Below are positions 33,605 through 45,287 of a stretch of 64,000 nt of DNA, piece after piece. Position numbers and translations under genes: made by a program. Numbering within the stretch: the stretch's first letter is position 1; every line of letters starts with the position of its first letter. The notes under the pieces are model-generated. The model made no database searches and was not told where the DNA came from. It saw only the letters and a program-made list of their open reading frames with translations. The stretch is taken from assembly GCA_027257055.1 (NCBI GenBank), contig JAPVLO010000054.1, positions 1,798,001-1,862,000 of the forward strand, read 5' to 3'. This DNA is from Cephalopachus bancanus (Eukaryota > Chordata > Mammalia > Primates > Tarsiidae).

Positions 33605-34402
33605 ATACATAATAGCCATATACTTTATTGTCCTAATGGGTCACTTATGAGAATGAAAGAGAATACTATGATGCATTATACCGGTGCAAAAGGACAAATA
33701 ACATTGTTCCTGACAAATTGGAACACATGGTCATTCAACCCACAAAACATAATAGACTGCATTGTCATGGATGTAAAATAATTAGTGAAGTGCCTCTGAC
33801 ATTATAAGTCCTCAATAAAAAGTAGCTCTTGTTATATTTATACGTAATTATAGTTTAGAAGAACCTGGGGCCCTGGAAGTGTGAATGATCTGACTAGGGT
33901 TACAGATGAAAACTGGGCAAGAGAAAAAGGAAGATGGAAGTGGGAAACAAAAGAAACCATTGACCAAAAGAAGATCTCTGTTAGACTAACAGTAGTCAGG
34001 CAATTGCTAAGAATTCTGATTGTCATAGCTGCACTCTGCCCTTGTAAATCCACTGATACCTGTTGTATACTGAGCAGGCAGCAAAGAGTTGCCCTTACCC
34101 CCAAATTATGGCCAACGTTCATATTCTATCTCAGTTGAATGACTTAGAAATTCTGTTCCAATCTACTGTTGAGTTGTGAAATGTATTACTACTATTGGTT
34201 TAAGAGCAAATGGGAAAATACTAATGAGTGTGAGGCTAGACTCCTAGGATAAATTATTCTTATCCAATCATCCAGCAAGAGCATCTTAGTTTGAGAACTG
34301 AACGGGCTATTGGCTCGGTCAGTCAATTCTCTGTTAGAGTTAAAAAAGAAAAAAAAACAAAAACAAAAACTGAGACTCAGCAGCGTGACATCTGCCATGT
34401 GA
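33605..34402. other. Unique sequence with MIR-like tail
   Basis: A weak MIR-like end near 33765-33835 (GAAGTGCCTCTGACATTATAAG). Open frames on both strands at 33838-34138 overlap and lack recognisable domains. An A-rich (AAAAAC)n stretch lies at 34345-34370. Confidence 0.4.
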
Positions 34403-34417
34403 AATAATGTCATGAAG

Positions 34418-34701
34418 CGGGGCTCGGTGGCTCAGCCTGTAATCCCGCGCCTTTGGGAGGCTGAGGTGAGTGGATTGCCTGAGCCCGCGGGTTCGAGACC
34501 CGCCTGGGCAGCGAGACCTCATCTCTACAATAAATCAAAAAATCAGCCGGGTGTGGTAGCGCATGCCTGTAATTCCGGCTACTCGGAAGGCTGAAGCGGA
34601 ATGATCGCTGGAGCTCAGCAGGTCGAGGCTGCGGTGGCTGGGAGCGGCCACTGCACTCCAGTCTGGGCGACAGAGTGAGACTCCAACTCAAAAAAAAAAT
34701 T
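34418..34701 (+). mobile_element. Alu-type SINE, young subfamily, full length
   Basis: Starts CGGGGCTCGGTGGCTCAGCC. A perfect 15-bp target-site duplication AATAATGTCATGAAG lies at 34403-34417 and 34702-34716. It has the perfect hairpin (GCGGG 34487-34491, CCCGC 34499-34503) and the short linker GGGCAGCGAG. Near-consensus, CpG-rich, so probably one of the youngest insertions here. Confidence 0.98.
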
Positions 34702-34716
34702 AATAATGTCATGAAG

Positions 34717-35020
34717 AGAAGTGATAATTCCTATATCAAACTATTTGGGTGAATTTTGTCTTTATTTTGAATTATCAATACTGACTGTTGTTGAGAAACT
34801 TAAGAAGCATATTGAAGATATTTTACCTTATTATCAAAATAGTTTATAAATAATATAGAAGCACTTGTCCTTGTTGCCTTGAAGATATCAACGTATTGAT
34901 TCAACACAAGGATTCTGTCACCCAAGGGACCTACCTACACTGACTGCAGAGTGAATAGTCTTTTAAACTTCTGGTTTTAGGACCTGATATTAAAAATGTG
35001 TTTTGAACAGTCAAACGCAA
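34717..35020. other. Unique sequence, nothing recognised
   Basis: No repeat or gene recognised between the Alu and the mariner. Confidence 0.4.
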
Positions 35021-35022
35021 TA

Positions 35023-35531
35023 TGGGGGGGGACCCCAAATCCCTGGAATTTATTTATAAACAGTTGCGTATTTATTCTTACATTTTAAATTTCAGTCACC
35101 TTCAAATTATTCTTCATTTGATGCAATACACTTATTGAGACTTTTTCCACTGCTCCAAACAGTTTTTGAACTCGTCAATACTGATGCCTTTTAGTGCTTC
35201 TGCCATTTTTGTTTCATCTCTTCCACATTAGCAAAACATTTCCCTTTGAGGACTTTTTTCATTGGGGAAACAAAAAAAAGTTGTTTGAGGTGAGATCAGG
35301 TGAATAGAGAGATTGGGGCATGGGGGGGGTCAGGATGTTTTGGGTCAAAAACTGCTGAACACTCAGAGTAGTGAATGCTTCTTCCACAAACTTGATGCAA
35401 CCTTTCCAAAATTTCCAGATTAAAAATTTTGTTTGACCATTTTATCCAGAGGAAAAAATTCTGAGTGTACTTCAAGGGGCCTGCCCTCCCAAAAAAAAAG
35501 ATAATTCCGGTTTTTTGGGGGTCCTCCCTTG
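35023..35531 (-). mobile_element. Mariner-like DNA transposon, second deletion derivative
   Basis: A 509-bp element in the opposite orientation to the copy at 10570, with TA duplications at 35021-35022 and 35532-35533. Ends read TGGGGGGGGACCCC (left) and, reverse-complemented on the right, CAAGGGAGGACCCC. On the - strand a frame gives SVQQFLTQNILTPP, then YSPDL (the third-aspartate motif of mariner transposases), then a decayed MKKVLKGKCF segment. Internal deletion differs from the 10570 copy, so each lost different parts of a common parent. Confidence 0.87.
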
Positions 35532-35533
35532 TA

Positions 35534-35690
35534 GTCCACTTGTTTAGCACCTACTATATTCCAGTTCTAATGCTAAACACATTCCACATGTTACCTCATT
35601 ATAGCAATTGAGTTATTATGTAGTTAATATGTTTCCATTTTACAAAGGAGAAAACTGAAACTAAGAGATACTATATAATTGTTTCTGGAA
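35534..35690 (+). mobile_element. MIR SINE
   Basis: Clear MIR core: TAGCACCTACTATATTCCAG, ACATGTTACCTCATTATAG, TTTCCATTTTACAAAGGAGAAAACTG. It abuts the mariner's right TA, so the mariner may have inserted at its edge. Confidence 0.8.
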
Positions 35691-36984
35691 CTCACACTCT
35701 TACATACTACCATGTATTGTCCTAGAAATTCAAGTTCTTGGCCTCAGAAGTGTTTCTTTCACAAACTTGAAGGTAAGTTACCTCACTCTGTCAAATATCT
35801 GCCAGAAAAAATATTTCTAAAATATTTTTCATCTCTAAAATCTATGAATTCAAAATTCATAATCATCAGGTAGATATATTTGAACATTTCTAGAATTAAT
35901 AATATTTACGATTTTTATAAAATTTAATGGAGAATAATAAAGACAAGAATTTTTGAATGTGCTAAAGATTTTAACCAATTTTAGTCAATTTCTTCTTAGA
36001 AAAACTGATTTTTACATTCTTTACACATGACTTATCTCAGTGGCTCAATAATTAGGGTCTCACATTATATCCCAGTCTTGAGACCAATGTCAAAATAACG
36101 ATTGAGATATATTATTTATTTCAAGTCTTTTGATTGGTCACAAGTTAATCCACTTTCCTGATTGGACTAGGAAAGACAGTTGAAAACAAATGTTTTTCAG
36201 ATACAATTCAGTCCTGTGGCAGGAAGTTATTACATGTGCTAATATGTATCACATAAACCTTTCCAAAATGTTTGCTATCTTATAGGTGGCTTGACATTGA
36301 TCCCACTAAGAAGTAATTCTTCTATTTTATTAAATATCCCTGCCTTCACAATAAATTAGTATTTTTAAGACACAAAGAGTAAGACTCTAAAAATAGATGT
36401 TAAAATTTAAAATGTTCTTATATAAACCAGAAGCAAATCTAGGCTAATACAGGTACTGTGAGCACTGTATTCAGCTCTGAACATCTAGTGATCAGGATAA
36501 AATAAGAAGCATAATATCTCACATACACAAAAATTGCAATTAATCAAGTGATGAAACGTAAGTAACTTATCCCAGGACTGTTTTGCAAGGAGCATTGTAC
36601 AACATAATAATCATAATCTGTAAAATATCTTTAACAATGAATTTACAACTAGTGCATTCTTTACATTACTATTTCTTACCATGTGACTGTGAGTAACTGT
36701 CACGTTGTTCTTTGAATACTTTATAGGGAAAAAGTATAAAGCTTGGTTCCAAATACCTATCTGCTAACATATGCTTGTATGGATAAAATTACAGAGGTAT
36801 GAATGCACTTTGAAAATAATAGTAGTTATTACCATTGGAATATAATACCCAATTTCCTTCCTTCTTGTACTACAGTCAAAATACCATTTAGAGGCTTTAG
36901 CTCAGGATGGGAGTGTGTAGTTTTAAAAATTTTAATGTCTCTCTGTCTAAAGTAAGAAAAGAGCATTTTTTTTTTATTCAAGAA
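35691..36984. other. Unique AT-rich sequence, no gene seen
   Basis: About 1.3 kb with no recognised repeat. Short open frames at 35679-35873 (+) and 36829-37011 (-) carry no domain. Confidence 0.4.
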
Positions 36985-36986
36985 TA

Positions 36987-37209
36987 ATGGGGGTGCCAAA
37001 AATGTATACACATTTTAAGAGATGTTATCTATGTATTACTTTTTGAAGTTAAATTAGGTAGCAATGTGTAGTGTGATGTTCACCCAGCCATGCTTCCACC
37101 ATTTTCTTTGTCCCGCCTGTCACATAGTGACACTAGTATTCATTTGATTAATGCCATCTTTTTGAGCGAACACCATATTTAAAATATGTATACATTTTTT
37201 TAGCATCCA
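36987..37209. mobile_element. Tc1/mariner-type MITE, 223 bp
   Basis: Inverted ends: left ATGGGGGTGCC then AAAAATGTATACACATTTTAA; right, reverse-complemented, TGGATGCTAAAAAAATGTATACATATTTTAA. TA occurs immediately outside both ends (36985-36986 and 37210-37211). No transposase frame. This differs in sequence from the G-rich mariner copies, so it is a second DNA-transposon family. Confidence 0.8.
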
Positions 37210-37211
37210 TA

Positions 37212-38189
37212 TCTCTTTGGAATGGCAACTGAATCCTCAAGGTCTTGAACTAGCCAAACTGCCGGAATGATTCATGAAAATTCTCAGCAGAAAGAATGAA
37301 TTGATTCTGAAAACTGTGAATAATATGTTAACCAAAGGAAATAGGATACACTAAATAAAAACATTTCCTTTAAAGTTATGGTTCTTTGATTATTTTTTAT
37401 AATAGAACATGTGTACATTATTACAAAATATGGTAGTAACAATCTCACATGAAATTCCTGCTCTTATTCATTCTGTCCAGATTTTAAAATTGGAATCTGT
37501 AGACAGATAAATTACGTGCACACTTTGTTTCAATTAGGCAAATAAACAAATTTAAAGGTCACATATTTGAAACATCTCATACAAAGGCAGAGAAATTTAT
37601 TGTGGGTATATCAGCAATAAACTAATTATTGAGATTGATCTTAACAAAACTGAAATTAGATAATAAAATTAAATATTAAACGTTTTCCTAGATTACTAGT
37701 ATGGATTAAGCATCAACCTCGAAAAGGGGGAAAAGACTAATGAGACATACCTATGGAGTTCCCATTATCTAAATATCCCCCTATTTCTTCCAGAATGCTA
37801 TCATTCTTGTCCAGCCACTATTCTGAAAATGATTTATCATCAGGTAATGGGGATCAAGGAGGAAGCAGAAAGAGGAAAGAAAATGTGGCAAATACAGACA
37901 AAAAAACAATTTCAATTTAAGATCCATATATCACACCTATAAATAGGGAACAGTAAACTACTGAAAGACTGTCTACCATCTTGTCAAAATAAAAGTTACA
38001 TTGGTATGCAGTTTAAAATTTGCTTACTTTTGTTTGTACATTTAAATATAATTTAATATTTTCAGAATGTTCCTTTTTCACTATGTTATAAGCTATTTAA
38101 TAATTTCAGACAATGTTAATGTCTTCGATCCTAACACAGTACTTGGTAAATAATACAACACAGCACTTAGAACAAGAGCTAAGGCAACT
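37212..38189. other. Unique AT-rich sequence, nothing recognised
   Basis: No gene or repeat family identified. Mostly AT-rich, with a mixed-complexity part near 37750-37880. Confidence 0.4.
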
Positions 38190-38352
38190 GCAACAACAAC
38201 TAACATTTACTGAAAATGTTCCATGAGTTACGCCCTCTTTCACTCTCTAAGCAGTTTTACATATAATAACACATTTAATACTCATAATTACACAAAGTAA
38301 TAAGCATAATTAATGTCCTCATTTTGCAGATGAAAAAATTGATGAACAGAGA
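38190..38352 (+). mobile_element. MIR SINE, left part
   Basis: MIR core: CTAACATTTACTGAAAATGTTCC, ACACATTTAATACTCATAATTAC, CTCATTTTGCAGATGAAAAAATTGATG. It continues at 39018 after an L1 insertion. Confidence 0.8.
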
Positions 38353-39017
38353 CATTTTTTTTTCACATGCTGATTTTTTCTCTTTTAATTTTTTTATTTT
38401 AAAGATGTGGGGTACAATTCAGGGTTAGGTATACAAATGATTATGCAGGTACTCTTTGTTGATGAGGTGTGCCCTCCTGCCCTCGGCAGATTCCCACTAC
38501 TGCCAATCCCACCTCCCCCCATACCCAGCAGTTTCCTGCTGCTGCCAATCCTTTTCTCATAGAATTACAATAATTTTTCAAGGTCCACTTACGAGTAAGA
38601 ACATGTGGTACTCAGTTCTTTGTTTCTGTGATACATCTCTTGGTAGTATAGACTCTAAATCCATCCAGGTTGCTGTTCATGATTTTGTCCTTCTTTATGG
38701 CTGCACAATAGTCCATCATGTATGTATAACATATTTTCTTTATCCAGTCCTCTTTTTATGGGCAGCACAGTTGGTTCCATGTTCTTGCTACTGTGAACAA
38801 TGCTGCAATAAACATATATGTGCAGGTATCTTTTTCATAGAGTGATTTGAGTTCTTCTGGGTATACTCCCAGTAGGGGGATTGCGGGATCGTATGGAAGG
38901 TCAGTTTTCAGATCTTTTAGGAATTGCCACACTGCTTTCCACAGAGACTGTACTAGTTTATACTCCAACCAACAGTGTAGAAGTTTTCCATTTTTGCCGA
39001 ATCCTCTCTAGCATCTG
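38353..39017 (-). mobile_element. L1 3' end with ORF2 C-terminus, 5' truncated
   Basis: A reverse-orientation L1. The T-rich end and GATGTGGGGTACAATTC mark the lineage-specific 3' tail. On the - strand, 38756-38968 encodes an ORF2p C-terminal segment including LWKAVWQFLKDLK, LPYDPAIPLLGVYPEE and MFIAALFTVARTWNQ, the region beyond the reverse transcriptase of L1. Target-site duplication TTGATGAACAGAGA / TTGATGCACAGAGA (38339-38352 and 39018-39031). Only the last about 665 bp were copied, so it is dead on arrival. Confidence 0.93.
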
Positions 39018-39105
39018 TTGATGCACAGAGAATTTAAGCAAGCAAGAGCACAAGGCTAATTATTTAAACATAGAAATCTAACTTCAGAGCCCAAACTCTT
39101 AGTTA
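39018..39105 (+). mobile_element. MIR SINE, right part
   Basis: CACAGAGAATTTAAGCAAGC then TAGAAATCTAACTTCAGAGCCCAAACTCTTAG continues the MIR 3' region after the L1. Confidence 0.65.
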
Positions 39106-39204
39106 ATCAATATAGAATAAATTCAAGTAAACCATACTTTTTGTAGAAGCTCATATTACTTCTTGTACTCACATCTCAAATACAGGAAACTTCTGTGGTT
39201 TGTA

Positions 39205-39375
39205 TCAGCAGTAATTTATTTGTTGGCCATTTACCATGGGCTAGGCATTGAGTTCATAATTGACATGTATGTTCTCCCCATTTTACACACAGGGAAGCTG
39301 AGATTCAGAAAGTTTAATTTTTTAAATTAATGTCACATAGTTGATGAATTGAACACTTAAAATTATCCATTTCTG
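39205..39375 (+). mobile_element. MIR SINE
   Basis: GGCCATTTACCATGGGCTAGGCATTGAG, CTCCCCATTTTACACACAGGGAAGCTGAG, then TGTCACATAGTTGATGAATTG, in MIR order. Confidence 0.75.
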
Positions 39376-39500
39376 CCTTCCGATGCTGCCTCCCCTGTTG
39401 TATAACTATAAAGCAATCATTGCTGCTTAAGTTGGTAACTGGTAACAGGTAATTGATAATTGGGAATGAATAATTTTGAGGTTAATCATAGGTAATGCAT

Positions 39501-39785
39501 TTTTTTTTGAGTTGGAGTCTCACTCTGTCACCCAGACTAGAGTGCAGTGGCTACTCCCGGTCACTGCAGCCTCGACCTGCCAGGCTCCAGCAATCCTTCC
39601 GCCTCAGCCTTCTGAGTAGTCGGAATTACAGGTATGCGCTACCACGCCTGGCTGATTTTTTAATTTATTGTAGAGATGAGGTCTCGCCAAGCTGCCCAGG
39701 CGGGTCTCGAACCCGTGGGCTCAGGCAATCCACTCACCTCAGCCTCTCAAGGCACGGGATTACAGGCTGAGCCACCGAGCCCGGC
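39501..39785 (-). mobile_element. Alu-type SINE, long-linker subfamily
   Basis: A reverse Alu, nearly full length, with linker CTCGCCAAGCTGCCCAGG and a nearly perfect hairpin (GCGGGTCTCGAACCCGT). No clear target-site duplication. The open frame across 39495-39770 is Alu-derived. Confidence 0.95.
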
Positions 39786-40457
39786 TGTCCTTAATTTTTA
39801 ATAACTGAAAGAACAGTTACTCTTATACAATCAGAATTCTCCCAGATCATTGCCAAATGACCTTAGCCTAACATCAACAATCCTTCATGCAAAAAGGAAA
39901 GTACCATGAGGAAGAAAGACCATTTTCTATTGTACTTAGTTGATGGCTTCAAAAGTAAAATTTTAAAAAAAAAAAGTTCAAAAGTAAAATAAAAATTAGG
40001 TTCTTAAAACAAGGTCAGAAAAGTAACTGATAAATACTCTGCCTGGCTTGTAGAATTTTGTTAACCTCAACCAGCGTGGACACTTGTTATCAGTGGTCAG
40101 CTCTGTGGCCAACACAGCTACTTTGTTGGATTTTTGAGATTTAAAATGATCTCTTTCTATTGGGGCATTTTCTGTAGACTGTAGCAATATCTTCCACCAG
40201 GTGGAGACAGAGAGTCACAATTGTTTGCCCATTTTTCAGGACCCTAGGGTAAGAATAAAAAACTGTAAAAACCAAAACTATTATCATAAAACTATTCAGT
40301 TTTTTATCATGAAGAATAAACATTAATCCAGCCCTCTTTAGAAAAGAAAAATTCAAACATTAAAATTTAGTTATATCTTCTCTCACCAAAAATTTAACCA
40401 GCACTGACATTAAACATAACTACCACTTTCAGATAGAGCAAAAGTGATCTTCTATGT
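39786..40457. other. Unique sequence, nothing recognised
   Basis: A local repeat of AAAAGTAAAAT / AAAAGTAAAATA flanks an A-run near 39950-39990. No gene. Antisense frames at 39996-40356 overlap and lack domains. Confidence 0.4.
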
Positions 40458-40636
40458 GGGTATTTCTCAAGCTTGGTTGCATATCAGAATCAACTGGGGG
40501 AAGGGGTGCTTTATTAATGTCCAGGTCCACCCCAGGCTAACAGGGATATACTTTCTTGAAATGAGGCCCAGGCATTCATATTTTTAAAAACTTCTCATAT
40601 AATTCTCAAGTATAACTACAGTTGAGACCCACTACC
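40458..40636 (+). mobile_element. MER5-like hAT MITE
   Basis: GGGTATTTCTCAAGCTTGGTTGCATATCAGAATCAACTGG, CCAGGTCCACCCC, GAGGCCCAGGCATTCATATTTTTAAAAACTTCTC, and an end ACTACAGTTGAGACCCACT, the layout of MER5A-type non-autonomous hAT-Charlie elements. Confidence 0.8.
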
Positions 40637-41645
40637 CTAGAGAGTTAGATGTTTTGTTTTGTTTTTTTTTTTACTAGTTAGATGTTTTGCTAATAAAGCT
40701 GTAGATCATTGAAATGGGGTGATCGTCAGGAACAGAGAGTCTGGACCGCAACTCAGACTTATAACAACTTAAATCAGGCCCTAGAAAACCATTTATGCCA
40801 ACAAAATCAGATTATAATGTATAAACCAGAAAGTCAATATATTAATTTACTTTGGGGAAAGAAACTCCTAAGTGGGCCATACAAATTATATTTGAGAATA
40901 CAATCTTCCCCAGATTAGTCATTCATTCATTCACAATTTAGAAGCAACAAACATGTTGAGAGCTGGGTAAAATAATTTAAGATCTAAATTTAGATAATTT
41001 TATATATATAGAAATCTAACAGCGGTGATCAAAAAAGTTTTCAATGACAATGGTATCAACTTAAATATGATAATCTGATAGGTTCTTCTTTGCTGAAAAG
41101 ATTTTATAGCTTTAAGTTGGGTAATCAGGCAGCCAAGCCAAGCTAAAGAAACACTAATATTTTTCAACTCTCACTTTTTCTCTGCTTCATGAGCATCAGA
41201 CTCATCTTTGTTGGGTTAAAGGGTATGAAAGAGTTTATGTTGTTTTCCAAAGAAAAAAATCAAAACAAAGGGTGACATAGATCATGATGCCAAGCTAGGC
41301 CTGACTCAGGACAGCTTGAGGCCTCAACAAATAACCAGCAGAGAGAAAAACTACAAGGTCAGAAGAAAATATAGGTGACAGAGAAGTAACATGGATGCTA
41401 ATTAACCTTGGTGACAGCAGCCAAGAAGCCCTAAACAAGTGCTCCATTCAAGACTGTAGCAGAATTAAATATGGCGCAGAGACCAGAATTTTAAAAAGGA
41501 AGATTTATAATACGAGTTGAAAAGAGAGGTTAACAAGAGCAAGGAAAGATCCAAGAACGTTGACTGCCAGTTGTTTCCAGACACTGCCTCGTTCCAAAGG
41601 GCATCTGGAACACAAGCAAAGCTACAAAGCAAGCTTGATGCTATG
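40637..41645. other. Unique sequence, no gene seen
   Basis: A near repeat of TAGTTAGATGTTTTG flanks a T-run at 40645-40690. The 69-codon frame at 40709-40918 has no domain I recognise and no splice context. No repeat seen. Confidence 0.4.
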
Positions 41646-41647
41646 TT

Positions 41648-41815
41648 AGGAACACTGGCTCTGAAATCTGATTATCTGTGAATTGTCTTTTGCTCTGCCT
41701 CCTCCAACCTGTGCAGTTTGGAAAAAATTTCTTTTAACATCTGAGCATCTATTTCCTCACCTGTAAAATGGGGGAAATAATTATTCCCATTTCACATTGC
41801 TTCTATGAGAGTTTA
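41648..41815 (+). mobile_element. MIR SINE
   Basis: GAACACTGGCTCTGAAATCTGATTATCTGTG, then CATCTATTTCCTCACCTGTAAAATGGGGGAAATAATTATTCCC, in MIR order. Confidence 0.8.
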
Positions 41816-41833
41816 AAAAGAGTCTAGGCAAAT

Positions 41834-42030
41834 CAGTGTTTCACAAAGTGTGGTTCCCTAGACCAGCATCATTAACCTCAACTGGGAATCGAACATTTTT
41901 CTAACCCCATCCCCCAACTCCCTGAATTAGAAACTCTGAAGGGAGGCCCAATAGCCAGTGTTTCCAAGCTCTCAGGGATTTTTTGATGTACACTAAAGCT
42001 TGGAAGCAATTGGTTGAGAAGGTAGTAAGG
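41834..42030 (+). mobile_element. MER5-like hAT MITE
   Basis: CAGTGTTTCACAAAGTGTGGTTCCCTAGACCAGC, then TTAGAAACTCTGAAGGGAGG, and GATGTACACTAAAGCTTG near the right end: MER5A-type layout. Its right end takes part in a tandem duplication. Confidence 0.8.
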
Positions 42031-42130
42031 CCTGAATAAAGGAAAATTAGCTCTCAGGGACTCTTTGATGTATACTAAAGCTTGGAAGCAATTGGTTGAG
42101 AATGTAGTAAACCCTGAATAAAGGAAAATA
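41967..42130. repeat. 82-bp tandem duplication
   Basis: Two adjoining units, 41967-42048 and 42049-42130, both starting AGCTCTCAGGGA and ending AATAAAGGAAAAT, differing at only a handful of sites. The unit spans the right end of a MER5-like element plus about 25 bp of flank. Confidence 0.92.
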
Positions 42131-43630
42131 AACAGAATCTCCACCTCATATACTACAGACTCATACAGGAAGGAAGAATAGAATTCTAAAACTAAAGAGC
42201 TATACAGGAGCACAGGACTCATCCAAGGTATATCAGTTCCTAGGTCTCTCTATCAATGAAACCAACTCAAGACACATGAGAGAGCAAGTTTGATCCTAGC
42301 TACTGGAAATGAGTTACTGGCACTTAAGTCTGCAGAATGTATTTCATTCCTAACCTGATGAGATTGAAGCAGCTGTGATCTGGAAAGTGGGAGTCACACA
42401 ATAGAAACATACATGTCTAACTGATCATCCTTCAAAAAACAGTAACAAAAAACAAACCAAAACATGGTCATAATAATTCCCAGGTAATGGTCCCCTGGCA
42501 GGAAAGCATCTTACATGCTTGCTTAGTCATTCTTTATTTCTAGATTAAATAGAATCAATTTCTTCTCAAATCTTCAGTATTTGGTTAGGATGTCCCAAAT
42601 AAGATCCGTGTGTTGCTGTTTTTCCTGGCAAATGTTTCTGTTAATCAATCCTAGCTCTATTCTTGAGTAGATTATAAGTCACCTGAAGTCCTAGGACCTG
42701 GGTCTGTCTTTATCCCTTATTATAAAACTCTAAACTGCATTCACATTCAAAAAAATGTTGTCCAAGAAAGCTCTTCCCATGACAATCCATACATTTTACC
42801 TTTGTACAAATAAGAACGCACACTTTTCAGCCATTAGATCTTTATAATTAGCCCACTGTTTGAACCAGAACACCTACCATTTTATATTTGTCCTTCTGCT
42901 TGTTGGCTCTAAAATAATACCTAAGTAAAGTAATAAGCATATTTTATCATATGTTTAAACAGTATCCAGACACATCTTAGGATTAGCTTTAATGTATGGA
43001 TCTATATCCTTCTTTATTTTAAGCCAATACTGTAGATGATAAAAGATCTAAAATTGCTATGTTTTATAATCATAGCTAATGTGGACAATTCACAAAGTTA
43101 TTCTTATGGGACAATGGATTAAGTACTTTAAGGGCTGCATACCACCTCTTTTGAAGTTAGGTATAAAACATAACATTTGAATATTTTTATAAAAAGACTC
43201 TAGAAAATCTATGTATTTCCCAGTCTAAGTATTAACACACTCATATGCCCTCTTTATTTTGCATCAGACATAACTGCTGAATGCCAAAATACTGTGTTAC
43301 ATTTAATAGAATCGTGTTAAAGTGGAAACGGTTGGAGAGCATTCAGTGGGAAAACCTCTGTACATTCCCTTGAAACTTTAATAGAAGCACTAAGCCAAGG
43401 AACTTTTGAATCACAACTCTAAAAAATAATTGTTAGTTTATCAGCCTTCCAAATTGGATTGAAATAGCAAGATTTTGTGAAAAGAATCCAAGCTAACTCA
43501 GGTATATGGTTTCTCTACAGATACAGAAAGACAGATGTAAGTAACCAAAATAGGCCCAGATTGCCAATAATCTCCATTCCAAAATATGCCATCAAAAAAT
43601 TTTTCATTTCTTACCTGTACATTGACCACT
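42131..43630. other. Unique sequence with weak L2-like part
   Basis: An L2-like fragment may lie near 42655-42760 (GAGTAGATTATAAGTCACCTGAAGTCC). No gene otherwise; AT-rich. Confidence 0.4.
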
Positions 43631-43679
43631 TGTATATCTAATCCTGAATTGTACCCCACATCTTTAAAATAAAGAAAAA
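43631..43679 (+). mobile_element. L1 3' stub, about 50 bp
   Basis: TATATCTAATCCTGAATTGTACCCCACATC followed by TTTAAAATAAAGAAAAA matches only the last 45-50 bases of the same L1 3' end seen at 8934 and 30486. An extreme 5' truncation; target duplication not resolved. Confidence 0.75.
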
Positions 43680-45285
43680 TCTCAGGTTTTTCTGTATTTT
43701 TCAGGCTCATTTATTGTCTTTATTGATTTATTTTAGATTAGAAAATATAGTTTATTTAAAAACTAAATTAGAAAAGGAGAGAGAGAGAAAAAGGAGATTC
43801 ACCTCCCCAAGGTAGGAGAGGAGGGGTAAACCTAGGAAACATGGCCTGGCCATAGCTCAAAGAGCACATGGCCACACCATAGCTTAGCAAGGCAATGATC
43901 CTATTGTCTTCTTTTTAAAGTTACTTTTTAAGATTGAGTTCTCCATGTCAAAAACAAAAGCAAAGAACATTCATTATAAAAGCTTTTTTCTTATAAGTAA
44001 TCTGTATCACTCTTCTTTTTTTCTTTTCCAATGCTATACACACACGTGAAATCCTTATCTAAAAGCATTTGACTTAAGTAAATTTTGAGTGAGTATATTT
44101 TTTGCACTTATACTTTTCAGGATCTTGCAAATTTCCCACATTAATTATATATTATATGAAAATATTTTAAATATTCAAAATTGCTCTTCCCCCGTTCTTT
44201 CTTTGACATAAGTCTTATTTTTGAACCTTACTTTTCTTCACTACTTTTCTCTGAACACTCTCCAAATTAATATACATCTCTCTACACCAGTTGAGTATCA
44301 TTTTGAAATATAATCCATTTTAGTTGACATCTTTGTAATGATTTCACTGTTTTCAAAGAAGTCAAATAGCCAGCATTGCTGTCAATTTTAATCTAGTCAA
44401 CATGAAAAGAATTGTACCAAATTTAGCAATATGTTGCTTCTCCATAGAAATGAGAGTTTAAAGAAGCTACATCGTTTTTGTTTTGTGTTTTAAAAACATT
44501 TTTATCACTTTCTGCTATTAAAAAGAGCTCAATTATTTAAATTGAGCAATTAAATTTGAAATCTTGCTTTAAAAGAAATGCAGTAGGCTCAGGCTAAGGT
44601 CAAGAGGCAGAGGTTCGGGTCTGGACAGACCAGATGGCTGAGTTCAATTTCAATGAGACATCAGGGATCTGTGAAATTCTTAATGTAATGAGCTACTCAG
44701 TCATTTTTAAAGTCAACATCCTTTTTTCTGAAAGCCCATATTAAAATTCAAATTTGGAATGATAAATACAGAAGAGCCCATGCATGTATATAGGCACCCC
44801 TAATTTGGGATAAGAGTTTCATTCTGGGAAGAACATTTGTGTTTAGAAAGAACGCGTTAGGTTATCACCACATCTAAATCATCAAATTGGACTTGGCACA
44901 CTTGATAACTAAGAGCTATAGAAGCTCTTCATCTAATCAAAGGCATATGTGTTCCTAAGTCTTTTTAGTTCTATAACATTACTACAATGGAAAATAAGAG
45001 ATTTTCTTTCAAGAGGAAAATCATAGTTTGCAAAAGTTGCTTTTGATGTTGGGGTGAATACTTCCTAAGTAGAGTCTCAGCTACCTGTTCCTCTCAGATC
45101 ATCAGGGAATACTACTAAGCTTTTCAGCCTGATGCTGGAATTTTTCAGAACTTCATGCTGTCTCTATCTTTAGAAAGTGGTCTGGAAAAACCTGCTCTTG
45201 AACTTGCTCCCTCATTTCAGCACTTGCTTGGCTGAACACCATCTTAGTTGCTTTATGGCAAATTAGTGGATGCATGTACTTTTTT
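43680..45285. other. Unique AT-rich sequence, no gene seen
   Basis: A purine-rich part at 43770-43800 (GAGAGAGAGAAAAAGGAG). The segment 44590-44720 has higher complexity and could be conserved non-coding DNA. No repeats recognised. Confidence 0.4.
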
Positions 45286-45287
45286 GA

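Noticed and set aside
38456..38845. 129-codon forward open frame
   Set aside because: It is the antisense of an L1 3' UTR and ORF2 end; the meaningful frame is on the - strand.
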